A stretch of DNA of 23,466 bases. Source: MGIIb-O2 sp964003245 (lineage in GTDB: Archaea > Thermoplasmatota > Poseidoniia > Poseidoniales > Thalassarchaeaceae). The DNA is taken from the NCBI GenBank assembly GCA_964003245.1, contig CAXFIU010000020.1:1-23466 (forward strand), written 5' to 3'. A program made the translations under genes and the position numbers. This document shows, in pieces, positions 14,965 through 22,909 of the stretch. The notes beneath the pieces are model-generated. The model did not search any database. It saw only the letters and a program-made list of their open reading frames with translations, and was not told the origin of the DNA. How positions within the stretch are numbered: the stretch's first letter is position 1; the number at the start of each line of letters is the position of its first letter.

Positions 14965-16158
14965 TTATCTTAGTTCATTTATCATATTCATAAATTCAGG
15001 ATGAGTGACTTTTATTATTTCAACATCATCTATTTCAGCTCCACAGTATGTTGCTAAAATTACTGCAGTCATAGCCAATCTATGATCCATATGTGTTTTG
15101 ATACTCTTTCCAGGCCTTTTTGGTAAATCTCTACCAAGTAATTTTATTCTATCTTTTTTCGATTCACATTTCATAGAAAATTCATTTAATAGTTCACACG
15201 TCTTAATTATTCTATCAGATTCTTTTCCTTTACTGTGCTCAACTCCGACTATCTCTCCGCCATTTGAAATAGCCATTAAGGCTGCTGAAGGTGTAATAAT
15301 ATCACTTGCATTTATGAGGTCTAATATTTTTAGTTCTGGTCTTTCTAAATCATCAAGAATAGATGATAGTAGATTGTCTGAATCATCTTTCTGTATCTTA
15401 ACTTGTAAATTTTCATGTAATTTATCCAGTAATATAGCCATTGGATAGAGACTTATTTCACTTGGAATCTTCACATTACCAGGTGACTTTACATCCCACC
15501 TAAATAATTCTATAGAATCCTCTTTTAATTTGGCTTTGAGCCCCCATTTTCTTGCCAAATCAATTGTCAATTTTAAGTATCCTTTACTAACTCTTTTACC
15601 TAATAATTTCACGCTTATTTCCTCTTTAAGATCGGAAGAAGACAGTATCAGAGCAGTTATTGGCTGACTTGAGTTTGAAACATCTATCTCTAAATTATTC
15701 TGTATTTTAATTGGTCCTTTTATTGTACAGGGGAAACCATTCCCCGAAACTTCACAACCCATATCTCTGAGACATTCGGACAATTCAGCATTACTTCTTT
15801 TCCGTAGTGATATGTCTCCATCTATTGTGATTTCAGATTCGAAAGTTGCAGCAACCACACTCATTATTCTAGCAACGGTGCCTGAGTTTCCACAATTAAT
15901 AGTCTGTTTTGGTGCAATTAAGCCATTTTTTGGAGGTTTTATTGTCCATTTCCCTTTCTCCTTTTTTATTTCTACACCCATTAGCTCTAAACAATTACTC
16001 ATTGAGATTATGTCCTCTCCTGGAGAGCCATTGAAGATTATTTCTGTATTAGTTATTGATTTCGATGCAAGCATTAATTCCCTAATCATATGACTTTTAG
16101 AAGGAGGTAATCTATATTCAAAAACTCCCTTTGGAGTCATAGGTTCAATCCGTTCCAC
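14965..16158 (-). CDS. aroA: 3-phosphoshikimate 1-carboxyvinyltransferase (EPSP synthase)
   Basis: Joins shikimate-3-phosphate and phosphoenolpyruvate to make EPSP, the sixth step of the shikimate pathway toward chorismate. Substrate-binding motifs are present: PPSKSHMIREL (18-28), NCGNSGTVARI (88-98), NSSQPITALIL (about 162-172), KESDRI (about 334-339) and DHRLAMTA (about 372-379). Its 397 residues are slightly short, as in other archaea. I keep the GTG at 16158 because it leaves about 20 residues before the SKS motif, as in the family. An in-frame ATG at 16140 would shorten this to 15 and is possible. No clear ribosome binding site is seen. It lies 36 bases after the DUF4105 gene on the same strand. 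aroD, another step of this pathway, is 6 kb away in this window. Confidence 0.95.
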   Translation of the reverse strand: MERIEPMTPKGVFEYRLPPSKSHMIRELMLASKSITNTEIIFNGSPGEDIISMSNCLELMGVEIKKEKGKWTIKPPKNGLIAPKQTINCGNSGTVARIMSVVAATFESEITIDGDISLRKRSNAELSECLRDMGCEVSGNGFPCTIKGPIKIQNNLEIDVSNSSQPITALILSSSDLKEEISVKLLGKRVSKGYLKLTIDLARKWGLKAKLKEDSIELFRWDVKSPGNVKIPSEISLYPMAILLDKLHENLQVKIQKDDSDNLLSSILDDLERPELKILDLINASDIITPSAALMAISNGGEIVGVEHSKGKESDRIIKTCELLNEFSMKCESKKDRIKLLGRDLPKRPGKSIKTHMDHRLAMTAVILATYCGAEIDDVEIIKVTHPEFMNMINELR

Positions 16159-16194
16159 ATTCTTCGATAGTTGGGTAGTTGTTGAATACTTTTG

Positions 16195-17046
16195 TCAAGA
16201 CTCCACATTTCTAATTGTTTCTCCAAAGTCACTTTTCCCATCCCAAGACCTAGCTCTTTCTTCAATTTGATTAATTTTCATCTCTTCTTTAATGCCCCCT
16301 CCTCTTAATCTAACTAAATTATTTCTACTGAGTAATTTTGGGCTTAAACCAGGTAATATTACTCCAATTGCACGTGGGATTCTTCCAGGATATACGTCGT
16401 TAACATGTGACGCGATATTTGTAGTGCAATTATTGAATATACTGTTATAAAATTCTGGTTTCTCATGTAGTTTGTTTGTTCTCCTTAGGTATGATTCCAA
16501 CATTCTGCACTGGTTACCTTCTCCCAAAATAACAGCTTCAAAAAGATGTGTTTCTGATTTTCTACACCTACTCCTAACGCCAATAACATCTTCTTCAGTA
16601 GCCCAAACATACATTATCTCAAATTCTCTTAATAACCCTTTTACGGGGCTAAATCTTTCTCCGGGTTCTCTCCTGATTTCTATTGAGCATGATATTCTTT
16701 CTCCATTTTCAAACTCGAAACTTAGTAAAGTATGTGCAACGGGTCTTCTAGTAGGATAAAAATATTCTAATACTAACCATATTTTAGTACATTCAGATAT
16801 CTTAAACTTCTTTTCTATCCAACTTTCATCGTAGTCTTTAGTAGTTCTCCAATTGAAATTTCTGACATTTTTTAATAAAACCTCATCTCCTTCTATTTCT
16901 GCATATGCTGTAAATTTATTCTCATTTACCCAAGAGAGATCATTAGATGGAGTCAAATGCCTTATTCTGGACCACACCCAAAATATCAGAATTGTAACAG
17001 CAAATAGCAGGGCTAAAGCGATTCCAGCCAAGTAATTCATGGCCAT
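16195..17046 (-). CDS. DUF4105 domain membrane protein
   Basis: Residues 4-27 form one N-terminal membrane helix (YLAGIALALLFAVTILIFWVW), so most of the protein should face outside the cell. The rest matches DUF4105: PVAHTLLSFEFENGE (103-117), SIEIRRE (121-127), a GLLREFEIMYVWATEED stretch (137-153) and FYNSIFNNCTTNI (199-211). The conserved His105 and Cys207 suggest a papain-like thiol active site. From memory, bacterial relatives have been connected to lipoprotein acylation, but I would not transfer that function. An open frame continues upstream to 17139, but that part overlaps the tRNA-Ser gene and cannot be coding. I therefore start at ATG 17046 (283 residues); ATG 17040 is equally possible. 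No good ribosome binding site stands at normal distance (GGAGG at 17075-17071 is 24 bases away). Confidence 0.82.
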   Translation of the reverse strand: MAMNYLAGIALALLFAVTILIFWVWSRIRHLTPSNDLSWVNENKFTAYAEIEGDEVLLKNVRNFNWRTTKDYDESWIEKKFKISECTKIWLVLEYFYPTRRPVAHTLLSFEFENGERISCSIEIRREPGERFSPVKGLLREFEIMYVWATEEDVIGVRSRCRKSETHLFEAVILGEGNQCRMLESYLRRTNKLHEKPEFYNSIFNNCTTNIASHVNDVYPGRIPRAIGVILPGLSPKLLSRNNLVRLRGGGIKEEMKINQIEERARSWDGKSDFGETIRNVES

Positions 17047-17085
17047 GCTGAGTATGATGTCAACAAGAAACCTCCTATCATTTAA

Positions 17086-17172
17086 TGGCGCGGCAGGGGA
17101 GATTCGAACTCCCGAGGTGAAACACCACTGGATTAGCAATCCAGCGCAATGGCCAGGCTATGCGACTGCCGC
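17086..17172 (-). tRNA. tRNA-Ser (anticodon GCT), CCA encoded
   Basis: Reading the minus strand from 17172, the acceptor GCGGCAG pairs with CTGCCGC (17096-17090). The anticodon arm CTGGA-TTGCTAA-TCCAG gives anticodon GCT, which reads AGC and AGU. A long variable arm (TGGTGTTTCACCTC) is typical of serine tRNAs, and the T arm is GGGAG-TTCGAAT-CTCCC. The discriminator G is followed by genome-encoded CCA (17088-17086). It lies between gyrA and the DUF4105 gene on the same strand and has its own likely TATA box. Confidence 0.97.
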
Positions 17173-17197
17173 AATGGTCATCCGAGTTTTGACTATG

Positions 17198-17205
17198 GCT
17201 TAAGC
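17198..17205 (-). promoter_or_regulatory. Putative TATA box of tRNA-Ser
   Basis: GCTTAAGC sits 26 to 33 bases before the tRNA 5' end at 17172, the standard position of an archaeal TATA box. The match to consensus is modest, but the position fits and only 46 bases separate gyrA from the tRNA. Confidence 0.4.
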
Positions 17206-17218
17206 GGAACGGTCTATC

Positions 17219-19951
17219 TCATTCCTCTTCATCTGGTGAATCATCTTCATTATTCTCTTCAATAAGTTCACTAGGTAAGCGTGCTACAAATATAATTTCA
17301 TCATTATAGCCAGTTTTATCTTTATTTCTTAATTCCATAATCCTAGTCCCTTTAGCAACTTTACCCCTAGTTTCCTTTGTTTGGTTAGCGGCTAGTCTAA
17401 TCATCATACCTGACTTCGTCAGCATGAATAACTGATCTGATAGATTAGGTATTTGTCTAACACTAATTATCTCATCGTCTTCATTCAGAGACATAGTCCG
17501 AACGCCTTTGGTTCCTCTATTTGTTTTCCTATATCCATCTCTTTCATAGACCTCTTCTCCATTCTCATCAACAATTTTTTGTCCATTTTCACCATATTGA
17601 CTTATCATTTGGCCAGATCCCAATCGTGTTCTCTTTGCCATTCCAAATTTAGAAATTGTCAATACATTATTCTCAAAATTATCGGACACAATCATTCCAA
17701 TTACTCTATCTTCTCCGCTTAATTTCATCCCACTAACGCCTTGGCTTACTCTACCTTGGACTCTAACTGTGTGCGTAGTAATTATTTCACCAGTATTTGG
17801 ATCCTCTCTAGTTTTTATCTCTGATGGCATAAATCTGCAAGCATATCCTTGCGCAGATACCAAAACTACATGGTCGCTATCTTTTGAAGCTCGTACTGAA
17901 ATAAGGCTGTCATTGTCACCCTCAGCAAACTTTATTGCATATTTCCCATTTTTATTTATCTTAACATATTCTGAAAGATTACTGCGTTTTATTCTTCCAT
18001 TCTTTGTAGCAAAAATCAAATAATTCCCGCTAGGTTCTTCTAAAAGATCTTTAGATATAGGAAGTAATGAGATTATATTTTCATCTTCTCTTAAACTCCC
18101 TAGGACGTTTCTGATATGCCCTCCTTTAGAGAGTCTACTTCCTTGCGGAGTTTCCCAAGCCTTTAATCCATAAACTCTACCCTGATCTGTAAAAATTAGT
18201 AACCTATCTTTACTAAAACATGTAACGATTAACTGTGGAGTATCTTCATCCTTTGTTGTAACGCCTCTAAGTCCCTTACCGCCTCTATTTTGTACTCTGA
18301 AACTTTCTACTGGTAAATGTCTGATGTAATTATCTTCGGATAATGTAATTGCAATTGCCCTTTCTTCGATTAAATCTTCTCTGTCCATAGAAAGAGGCAT
18401 AGGGTCAATGAATGAACGCCTTTCATCTCCGTGTTTTTCCACCATCTCTTCTAATTCATCTAGTAAGATTGTTAATCTTCTTAATCTAGACTCTATTATT
18501 TCTCTTAGATCTGCGATTTTTAGTTGTAATTCATCAAATTCGTTCTTTACTTTATTTACATCTAATTTACTAAGTTGGTATAATCTTCTTTCGGCAATTG
18601 CTTTAGCCTGTGCTTCTGTAAAGTTAAATGATTTAATGCTTTTAATTACATTCTCATCACCTTTCAAGACAAGTTCAAATTGTTCTCTACTTTCACTTGC
18701 TTTTCCTACGGCAATAATGTCATCGATTCTATCTTGTGCTTTGACTAAACCTTCTAAAATATGAGCTCTAGATTCAGCCTTTTCCAGATCAAACTTTGCT
18801 CTTCTTTCAATTACTGATTCTCTATGTTCTACGTGTGTATGGAGCATAACTGGTAATGTCAACAATACAGGTCTACCATCTAAAATCCCCATCATATTTG
18901 CTGAATATGATTCTTGTAACCTACTGGATTTGAATAATTGATTTAGCACTGCATGTGGGTCAGCATTATTTTTAACCTCAATCAGTACTCTAATTCCTTC
19001 TTTAGAAGATTCATCTCTAATGTCTCTAATTCCAATTACTGTTCCTTTCGTAACTAATTCAGCAATATGTACAAGCATATCTGCCTTCTTAACTTGATAT
19101 GGTATTTCATGAATAATTATTCTCTTACCCTTAGAATCATCGAGAACTTCACACTTTGATCTAACATGGAATCTTCCTTTCCCACTCGAATACATGTCAT
19201 AAATGCCATCAATTCCATGAATTCCTGCTCCGGTAGGGAAGTCGGGACCCTTTACATGTTGCATGTATTCATCAATTGAAATATTTGGAAATTCCAATTT
19301 TTCTACTCCTTGTTCGATAATCCTATTGACGTGGAGGTTTATTGCACCTGCAATTTCAGTTAAGTTATGAGGGGGAATTCTTGTAGCCATTCCTACAGCT
19401 ATTCCATCGCTGCCATTTAGTAACAAATTTGGTAATCTAGAAGGTAGTACTGCTGGCTCATATTCTGAATCATCAAAGTTTGGTTCAAAATCAACAGTCT
19501 TCTTTTCAATATCTTCAAGCATATGTTTCGATATCTTATCTAGTCTACTTTCAGTATAACGCATTGCAGCTGGAGGGTCTCCATCGATAGAACCAAAATT
19601 TCCTTGCCCGTCAACTAATGGATATCTAAGCGAGAAGTCTTGAGCCATCCTAACCATAGTGTCGTAAATTGATTGATCTCCATGAGGGTGATATTTACCC
19701 ATTACTTCTCCAACGGATCTGGCAGACTTACTGAATTTTTTCTCTGAAGTATGGCCTCCTTCATACATTCCATACAAAACTCTCCTATGTACAGGTTTCA
19801 ACCCGTCTCTAGCATCTGGTAAAGCTCTACCAATTATTACTGACATAGCATAATTAATGTAGGATGTTTTCATTTCCTTGTCTAGTGGATGATTCAGGAT
19901 ATTCTCGTTATTTTGAGAACTTGAATCCATATTTTCCTCTTCAGATGTCAA
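17219..19951 (-). CDS. gyrA: DNA gyrase subunit A
   Basis: The breakage-reunion subunit of gyrase, which introduces negative supercoils. The catalytic tyrosine is Tyr132 in AMRYTE. The winged-helix region reads ARSVGEVMGKYHPHGD (77-92). The C-terminal DNA-wrapping domain carries a GyrA box QNRGGKG (554-560), which marks it as a gyrase rather than topoisomerase IV; the second residue of the box is Asn instead of the usual Arg. The tail (about 890-910) is highly acidic. Position 93, equivalent to Ser83 of E. coli, is Gln. Its 910 residues are within the family range. I start it at TTG 19951, inside the end of gyrB, because a full AAGGAGGTGA lies 6 bases upstream; ATG 19930, preceded by GAGG, is the alternative. 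Archaeal gyrases are thought to be of bacterial origin. Confidence 0.97.
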   Translation of the reverse strand: MTSEEENMDSSSQNNENILNHPLDKEMKTSYINYAMSVIIGRALPDARDGLKPVHRRVLYGMYEGGHTSEKKFSKSARSVGEVMGKYHPHGDQSIYDTMVRMAQDFSLRYPLVDGQGNFGSIDGDPPAAMRYTESRLDKISKHMLEDIEKKTVDFEPNFDDSEYEPAVLPSRLPNLLLNGSDGIAVGMATRIPPHNLTEIAGAINLHVNRIIEQGVEKLEFPNISIDEYMQHVKGPDFPTGAGIHGIDGIYDMYSSGKGRFHVRSKCEVLDDSKGKRIIIHEIPYQVKKADMLVHIAELVTKGTVIGIRDIRDESSKEGIRVLIEVKNNADPHAVLNQLFKSSRLQESYSANMMGILDGRPVLLTLPVMLHTHVEHRESVIERRAKFDLEKAESRAHILEGLVKAQDRIDDIIAVGKASESREQFELVLKGDENVIKSIKSFNFTEAQAKAIAERRLYQLSKLDVNKVKNEFDELQLKIADLREIIESRLRRLTILLDELEEMVEKHGDERRSFIDPMPLSMDREDLIEERAIAITLSEDNYIRHLPVESFRVQNRGGKGLRGVTTKDEDTPQLIVTCFSKDRLLIFTDQGRVYGLKAWETPQGSRLSKGGHIRNVLGSLREDENIISLLPISKDLLEEPSGNYLIFATKNGRIKRSNLSEYVKINKNGKYAIKFAEGDNDSLISVRASKDSDHVVLVSAQGYACRFMPSEIKTREDPNTGEIITTHTVRVQGRVSQGVSGMKLSGEDRVIGMIVSDNFENNVLTISKFGMAKRTRLGSGQMISQYGENGQKIVDENGEEVYERDGYRKTNRGTKGVRTMSLNEDDEIISVRQIPNLSDQLFMLTKSGMMIRLAANQTKETRGKVAKGTRIMELRNKDKTGYNDEIIFVARLPSELIEENNEDDSPDEEE

Positions 19952-21911
19952 GGTTCGTCACCTCCTTCGCATGTTTTTCAATAAACGCTCTTCTATCAGG
20001 TACATCTTCTCCCATTAATATCTCAAACATTCTATCCGATTCTTCTGCATCCTGAATAGTTACTTTCAACATCGTTCTAGTTTCAGGATTCATTGTGGTT
20101 TCCCACAATTGCTCTGGATTCATTTCACCAAGACCCTTGTATCTTTGTACTCCTATCTTTGCATTCAGGTTTTCTCCTCTTAGTTGTTCTATGATTTCAT
20201 CTCTTTCTTCATCTGAATATGCATATTTACTTGTTCTTCCTTTAGTCAACTGATAGAGCGGTGGCTGGGCAATATATACATGTCCTTCTGAAATTGCAGG
20301 GCGCATAAATCGCCATAAGAATGTCAACATAAGTGTCCTAATATGGGCACCATCAATATCTGCATCAGTCATTATAATTATTTTAGAATACCTCAACTTA
20401 GTTGTATCAAATTCTCCTTCTTCTGGAACCCCCTCTTCTGATGGATTTCCAACACCTGCTCCTAGCGCCCTAATCATTGTTTGAATTTCATTATTTTGAA
20501 ACACCTTAACTAAATTTCTACGTTGTCTCTCAACATTGAGAATCTTACCTCTTAGAGGAAGTATGGCCTGTATTCTCCTATCTCTTCCCGTTTTTGCAGA
20601 ACCTCCAGCCGAATCTCCTTCGACTAGGTAGACTTCACATTCCGAGGGATCTCTTGATTGGCAATCAGCTAATTTACCAGGTAAACCTCCTCCTTCTAAT
20701 ACTCCCTTCCGACGAGTCAAATCTCTAGCTTTTCTGGCGGCTTCCCTCGCCTTAGAGGCCAAAAGCGCTTTGTCTACTATTAACTTCCCAACACTAGGAT
20801 TTTCTTCGAAGAATTCCCCTAGTTTTTCATAAACTACAGTTTCAACAATACTTGTCACTTCACTACTAACTAATTTATCTTTAGTTTGAGATGAGAATGA
20901 TGGGTCTGGATGTTTTACGCTGACAATTGCAGACAATCCTTCTCTTACGTCATCTCCTGACAAGGAATTTCCTTTGAGTAACTTTTTTTTCTTTGCGTAA
21001 TTGTTCACGGATTTTGTCAAAGCCCCTCTTAGCCCTGTCATATGGGTGCCCCCATCTTTATTCCGAATTATATTTGTATAGCAGAAAATAGTCTCACTGA
21101 AAGCATCTGACCATTGTAGTGCTAACTCTATGGTTACCGGCCCCTTTTCAGTATTTTTTTCTCCATTTATCTGAATTACTTCTTGATGCATCACTTCACG
21201 ATTTGAGTTAATTTGAGTTACAAACTCTGCTAGACCGCCTTCATAGTGATGTTTGCTGACATTGTTTTCTTCATCTCTTTCATCGGTGATTACAATTTCT
21301 AGGCCTGCATTTAAGAAAGAGGTTTCCTTCAATCTTGTATCTATTTGATCAAATTCAAAATCTGTAATTTCTGTGAAAATAGTCAGATCAGGTTTGAATT
21401 TGATTAATGTGCCGGTGTCAGTACAATTCCCTATTTCTTCTACCGGTTTAACTGGGACTCCTGCTTCATATCTTTGATGATAGACTAAACCTTCTCTATG
21501 TATTGTCATTTCCATCCATTCCGAGACAGCGTTTACAGCAGAAACACCGACTCCGTGAAGTCCTCCCGAAACCTTGTAAGAGCTATTATCAAATTTACCT
21601 CCTGCATGGAGTTTAGTCATAATTACTTCTGCGGCCGAAATCCCATATTCTTCATGTATCCCTACGGGGATTCCTCTCCCATAATCTCGTACTGAAAGAG
21701 AACCATCTTTGTGTAAATTTACTTCAATTAATGAGGTGTGACCAGCTAAATGTTCGTCAACAGAATTATCGACAACTTCCCAAATACAGTGATGTAAAGC
21801 ACTACCGTCATGCGGGTCACCTAAGTACATCCCAGGTCTTTTTCTGACGGCTTCAAGCCCCTCTAAAACTTGGATACTTTCTGCTCCGTAATCTTCTGAC
21901 ATCTTATTCAT
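19941..21911 (-). CDS. gyrB: DNA gyrase subunit B
   Basis: The ATPase subunit of gyrase. The GHKL domain shows EVVDNSVDEHLAGH (45-58, with Glu45 and Asn49), DYGRGIP (76-82) and SGGLHGVGVSAVNAVS (115-130). The TOPRIM domain shows VEGDSAGGSA (about 428-437) and the metal-binding TDADIDGAHIRTLML. The C-terminal part contains QRYKGLGEMNPEQLW, which binds GyrA. At 656 residues it is the short form, like Bacillus, without the extra domain of E. coli GyrB. It starts at ATG 21911 (MNKMSEDYG); ATG 21902 is possible. Its stop overlaps the gyrA start by 11 bases, so the two are translated together. A perfect inverted repeat lies 13 to 35 bases upstream of the start codon. Confidence 0.97.
   Translation of the reverse strand: MNKMSEDYGAESIQVLEGLEAVRKRPGMYLGDPHDGSALHHCIWEVVDNSVDEHLAGHTSLIEVNLHKDGSLSVRDYGRGIPVGIHEEYGISAAEVIMTKLHAGGKFDNSSYKVSGGLHGVGVSAVNAVSEWMEMTIHREGLVYHQRYEAGVPVKPVEEIGNCTDTGTLIKFKPDLTIFTEITDFEFDQIDTRLKETSFLNAGLEIVITDERDEENNVSKHHYEGGLAEFVTQINSNREVMHQEVIQINGEKNTEKGPVTIELALQWSDAFSETIFCYTNIIRNKDGGTHMTGLRGALTKSVNNYAKKKKLLKGNSLSGDDVREGLSAIVSVKHPDPSFSSQTKDKLVSSEVTSIVETVVYEKLGEFFEENPSVGKLIVDKALLASKAREAARKARDLTRRKGVLEGGGLPGKLADCQSRDPSECEVYLVEGDSAGGSAKTGRDRRIQAILPLRGKILNVERQRRNLVKVFQNNEIQTMIRALGAGVGNPSEEGVPEEGEFDTTKLRYSKIIIMTDADIDGAHIRTLMLTFLWRFMRPAISEGHVYIAQPPLYQLTKGRTSKYAYSDEERDEIIEQLRGENLNAKIGVQRYKGLGEMNPEQLWETTMNPETRTMLKVTIQDAEESDRMFEILMGEDVPDRRAFIEKHAKEVTNLDI
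19958..19967 (-). promoter_or_regulatory. Full Shine-Dalgarno AAGGAGGTGA for gyrA, inside gyrB
   Basis: Ten bases fully complementary to the 3' end expected for 16S rRNA lie 6 bases before the TTG at 19951 and within the last codons of gyrB. This supports TTG as the gyrA start and lets ribosomes load on gyrA independently of, or after, gyrB. Confidence 0.8.
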
Positions 21912-21923
21912 CGCCCTGTTCCT

Positions 21924-21946
21924 GAGGGTTCCCTAAAGGAACCCTC
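21924..21946 (-). promoter_or_regulatory. Perfect 9-bp inverted repeat at the gyrB promoter (operator or leader hairpin)
   Basis: GAGGGTTCC (21924-21932) and GGAACCCTC (21938-21946) are perfect reverse complements around a 5-base loop. On the gyrB strand a TATA-like AATTATAC (21963-21956) stands just upstream, and a second option, GATAAATT, touches the repeat at 21954-21947. The predicted transcription start therefore lies in or next to the repeat. This is the place for a repressor operator. It could also form a stable RNA hairpin in the leader. It is not followed by a T-run in the gyrB direction, so a terminator is unlikely. Confidence 0.65.
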
Positions 21947-22071
21947 AATTTATCTGTATAATTGGGGTGTCAGGGGGTTATTGAATGCTTTCGATATCTT
22001 TCACAAAATATACCCAAACAAGGCCAAAAATAGATAATCTAGAATATTTTCTCTGAGAAAACCCTCGGCAC

Positions 22072-22079
22072 GATTAAAC
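22072..22079 (+). promoter_or_regulatory. Putative TATA box for aroD
   Basis: GATTAAAC lies 24 to 31 bases before the ATG at 22103. That spacing predicts a leaderless or nearly leaderless transcript and agrees with the absence of a Shine-Dalgarno in front of this gene. Confidence 0.4.
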
Positions 22080-22102
22080 GGGCTTCATTTCTCGCAGTCT
22101 CA

Positions 22103-22909
22103 ATGAGTTTGCCCATGATATGTGTTACCCTTACTGGTTGCACTGTTGATGAGATGCTAAAAGATGCAGCAAGAGCAACCGCTGTAGGTGCAGACATTGT
22201 TGAAGTTCGTTTAGATAAATTATGGGTAGTGGAACAAGAAATTGAAGCTTCTGAGAATATAAAATCAGATTCTGACGATACTCGTAAATCTGTTTATACT
22301 CCTCCTCAATTTATCCCTCAGCCTATGGATACCGTGGACTTAGAATCGTCCTTAATTTCTTTCAGAACAGGAATTGAATTACCTGTAATCTTAACTTGTA
22401 GACCCGAAAGACAGGGTGGTTATTTCCCAGGTTCGGAAAAGGAGAGAATTGAAGTATTAACAAAGGCAATTAAGAGTGGAGTAAGTTGGATTGATCTTGA
22501 GACAGATATAGATTCAAAGCAAAGGGAAAAATTAGTAAAAATTGCTGGCGATAGTACAAAGATAATTTCTTCTAGCCACTATGATCAGTCACCGGGTTCT
22601 ACAGATGAAATTATCGAGGAAATAGATGAAATCTCAGATTCAGGTAATGTAATTAAGATTGTATTTAATACTGGAGGGAAAAAAGACGCCTTGAAGTTAT
22701 TTGATGTTGCTTGGAGAACTAGAGAATCAAAAAATAAATTATCAATAATGGGTCTCGGAGCAGGTGGGGATTGGACCAGAATCCATGCTCCTTTATTGAA
22801 CCAAAGTATTGTCTATACTACTATGGAGAATGGATGGTATCTAGCACAACAGGGTAGAATAAACACTAGTGATTTAAAGACTGCTTGGAAGTTACTAGAA
22901 TACAATTAA
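22103..22909 (+). CDS. aroD: 3-dehydroquinate dehydratase, type I
   Basis: Dehydrates 3-dehydroquinate to 3-dehydroshikimate, the third shikimate-pathway step, by a Schiff base. Visible active-site parts are EVRLD (34-38), TCRPERQGG (98-106), DLE (131-133), the histidine in SSSHYDQSPG (157-165, His159) and the Schiff-base lysine in VIKIVF (Lys185). Near the C-terminus MGLGAGGDWTRIHAPLL replaces the usual MG..G..SR stretch. At 268 residues it is about 40 longer than most archaeal AroD. The extra length lies mainly between residues 42 and 90, a polar segment without family motifs between the second and third strands. It starts at ATG 22103; ATG 22115 is the alternative. The stop overlaps that of the convergent gene by 4 bases. 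Confidence 0.92.
   Translation: MSLPMICVTLTGCTVDEMLKDAARATAVGADIVEVRLDKLWVVEQEIEASENIKSDSDDTRKSVYTPPQFIPQPMDTVDLESSLISFRTGIELPVILTCRPERQGGYFPGSEKERIEVLTKAIKSGVSWIDLETDIDSKQREKLVKIAGDSTKIISSSHYDQSPGSTDEIIEEIDEISDSGNVIKIVFNTGGKKDALKLFDVAWRTRESKNKLSIMGLGAGGDWTRIHAPLLNQSIVYTTMENGWYLAQQGRINTSDLKTAWKLLEYN

Noticed and set aside
17047..17139. N-terminal extension of the DUF4105 protein
   Set aside because: It runs through the 3' half of the tRNA-Ser gene, and the predicted membrane helix begins right after ATG 17046.
21924..21946. Intrinsic terminator for a gene to the right
   Set aside because: The flanking genes gyrB and aroD diverge from this region, so no transcript needs to end here, and no T-run follows the stem.
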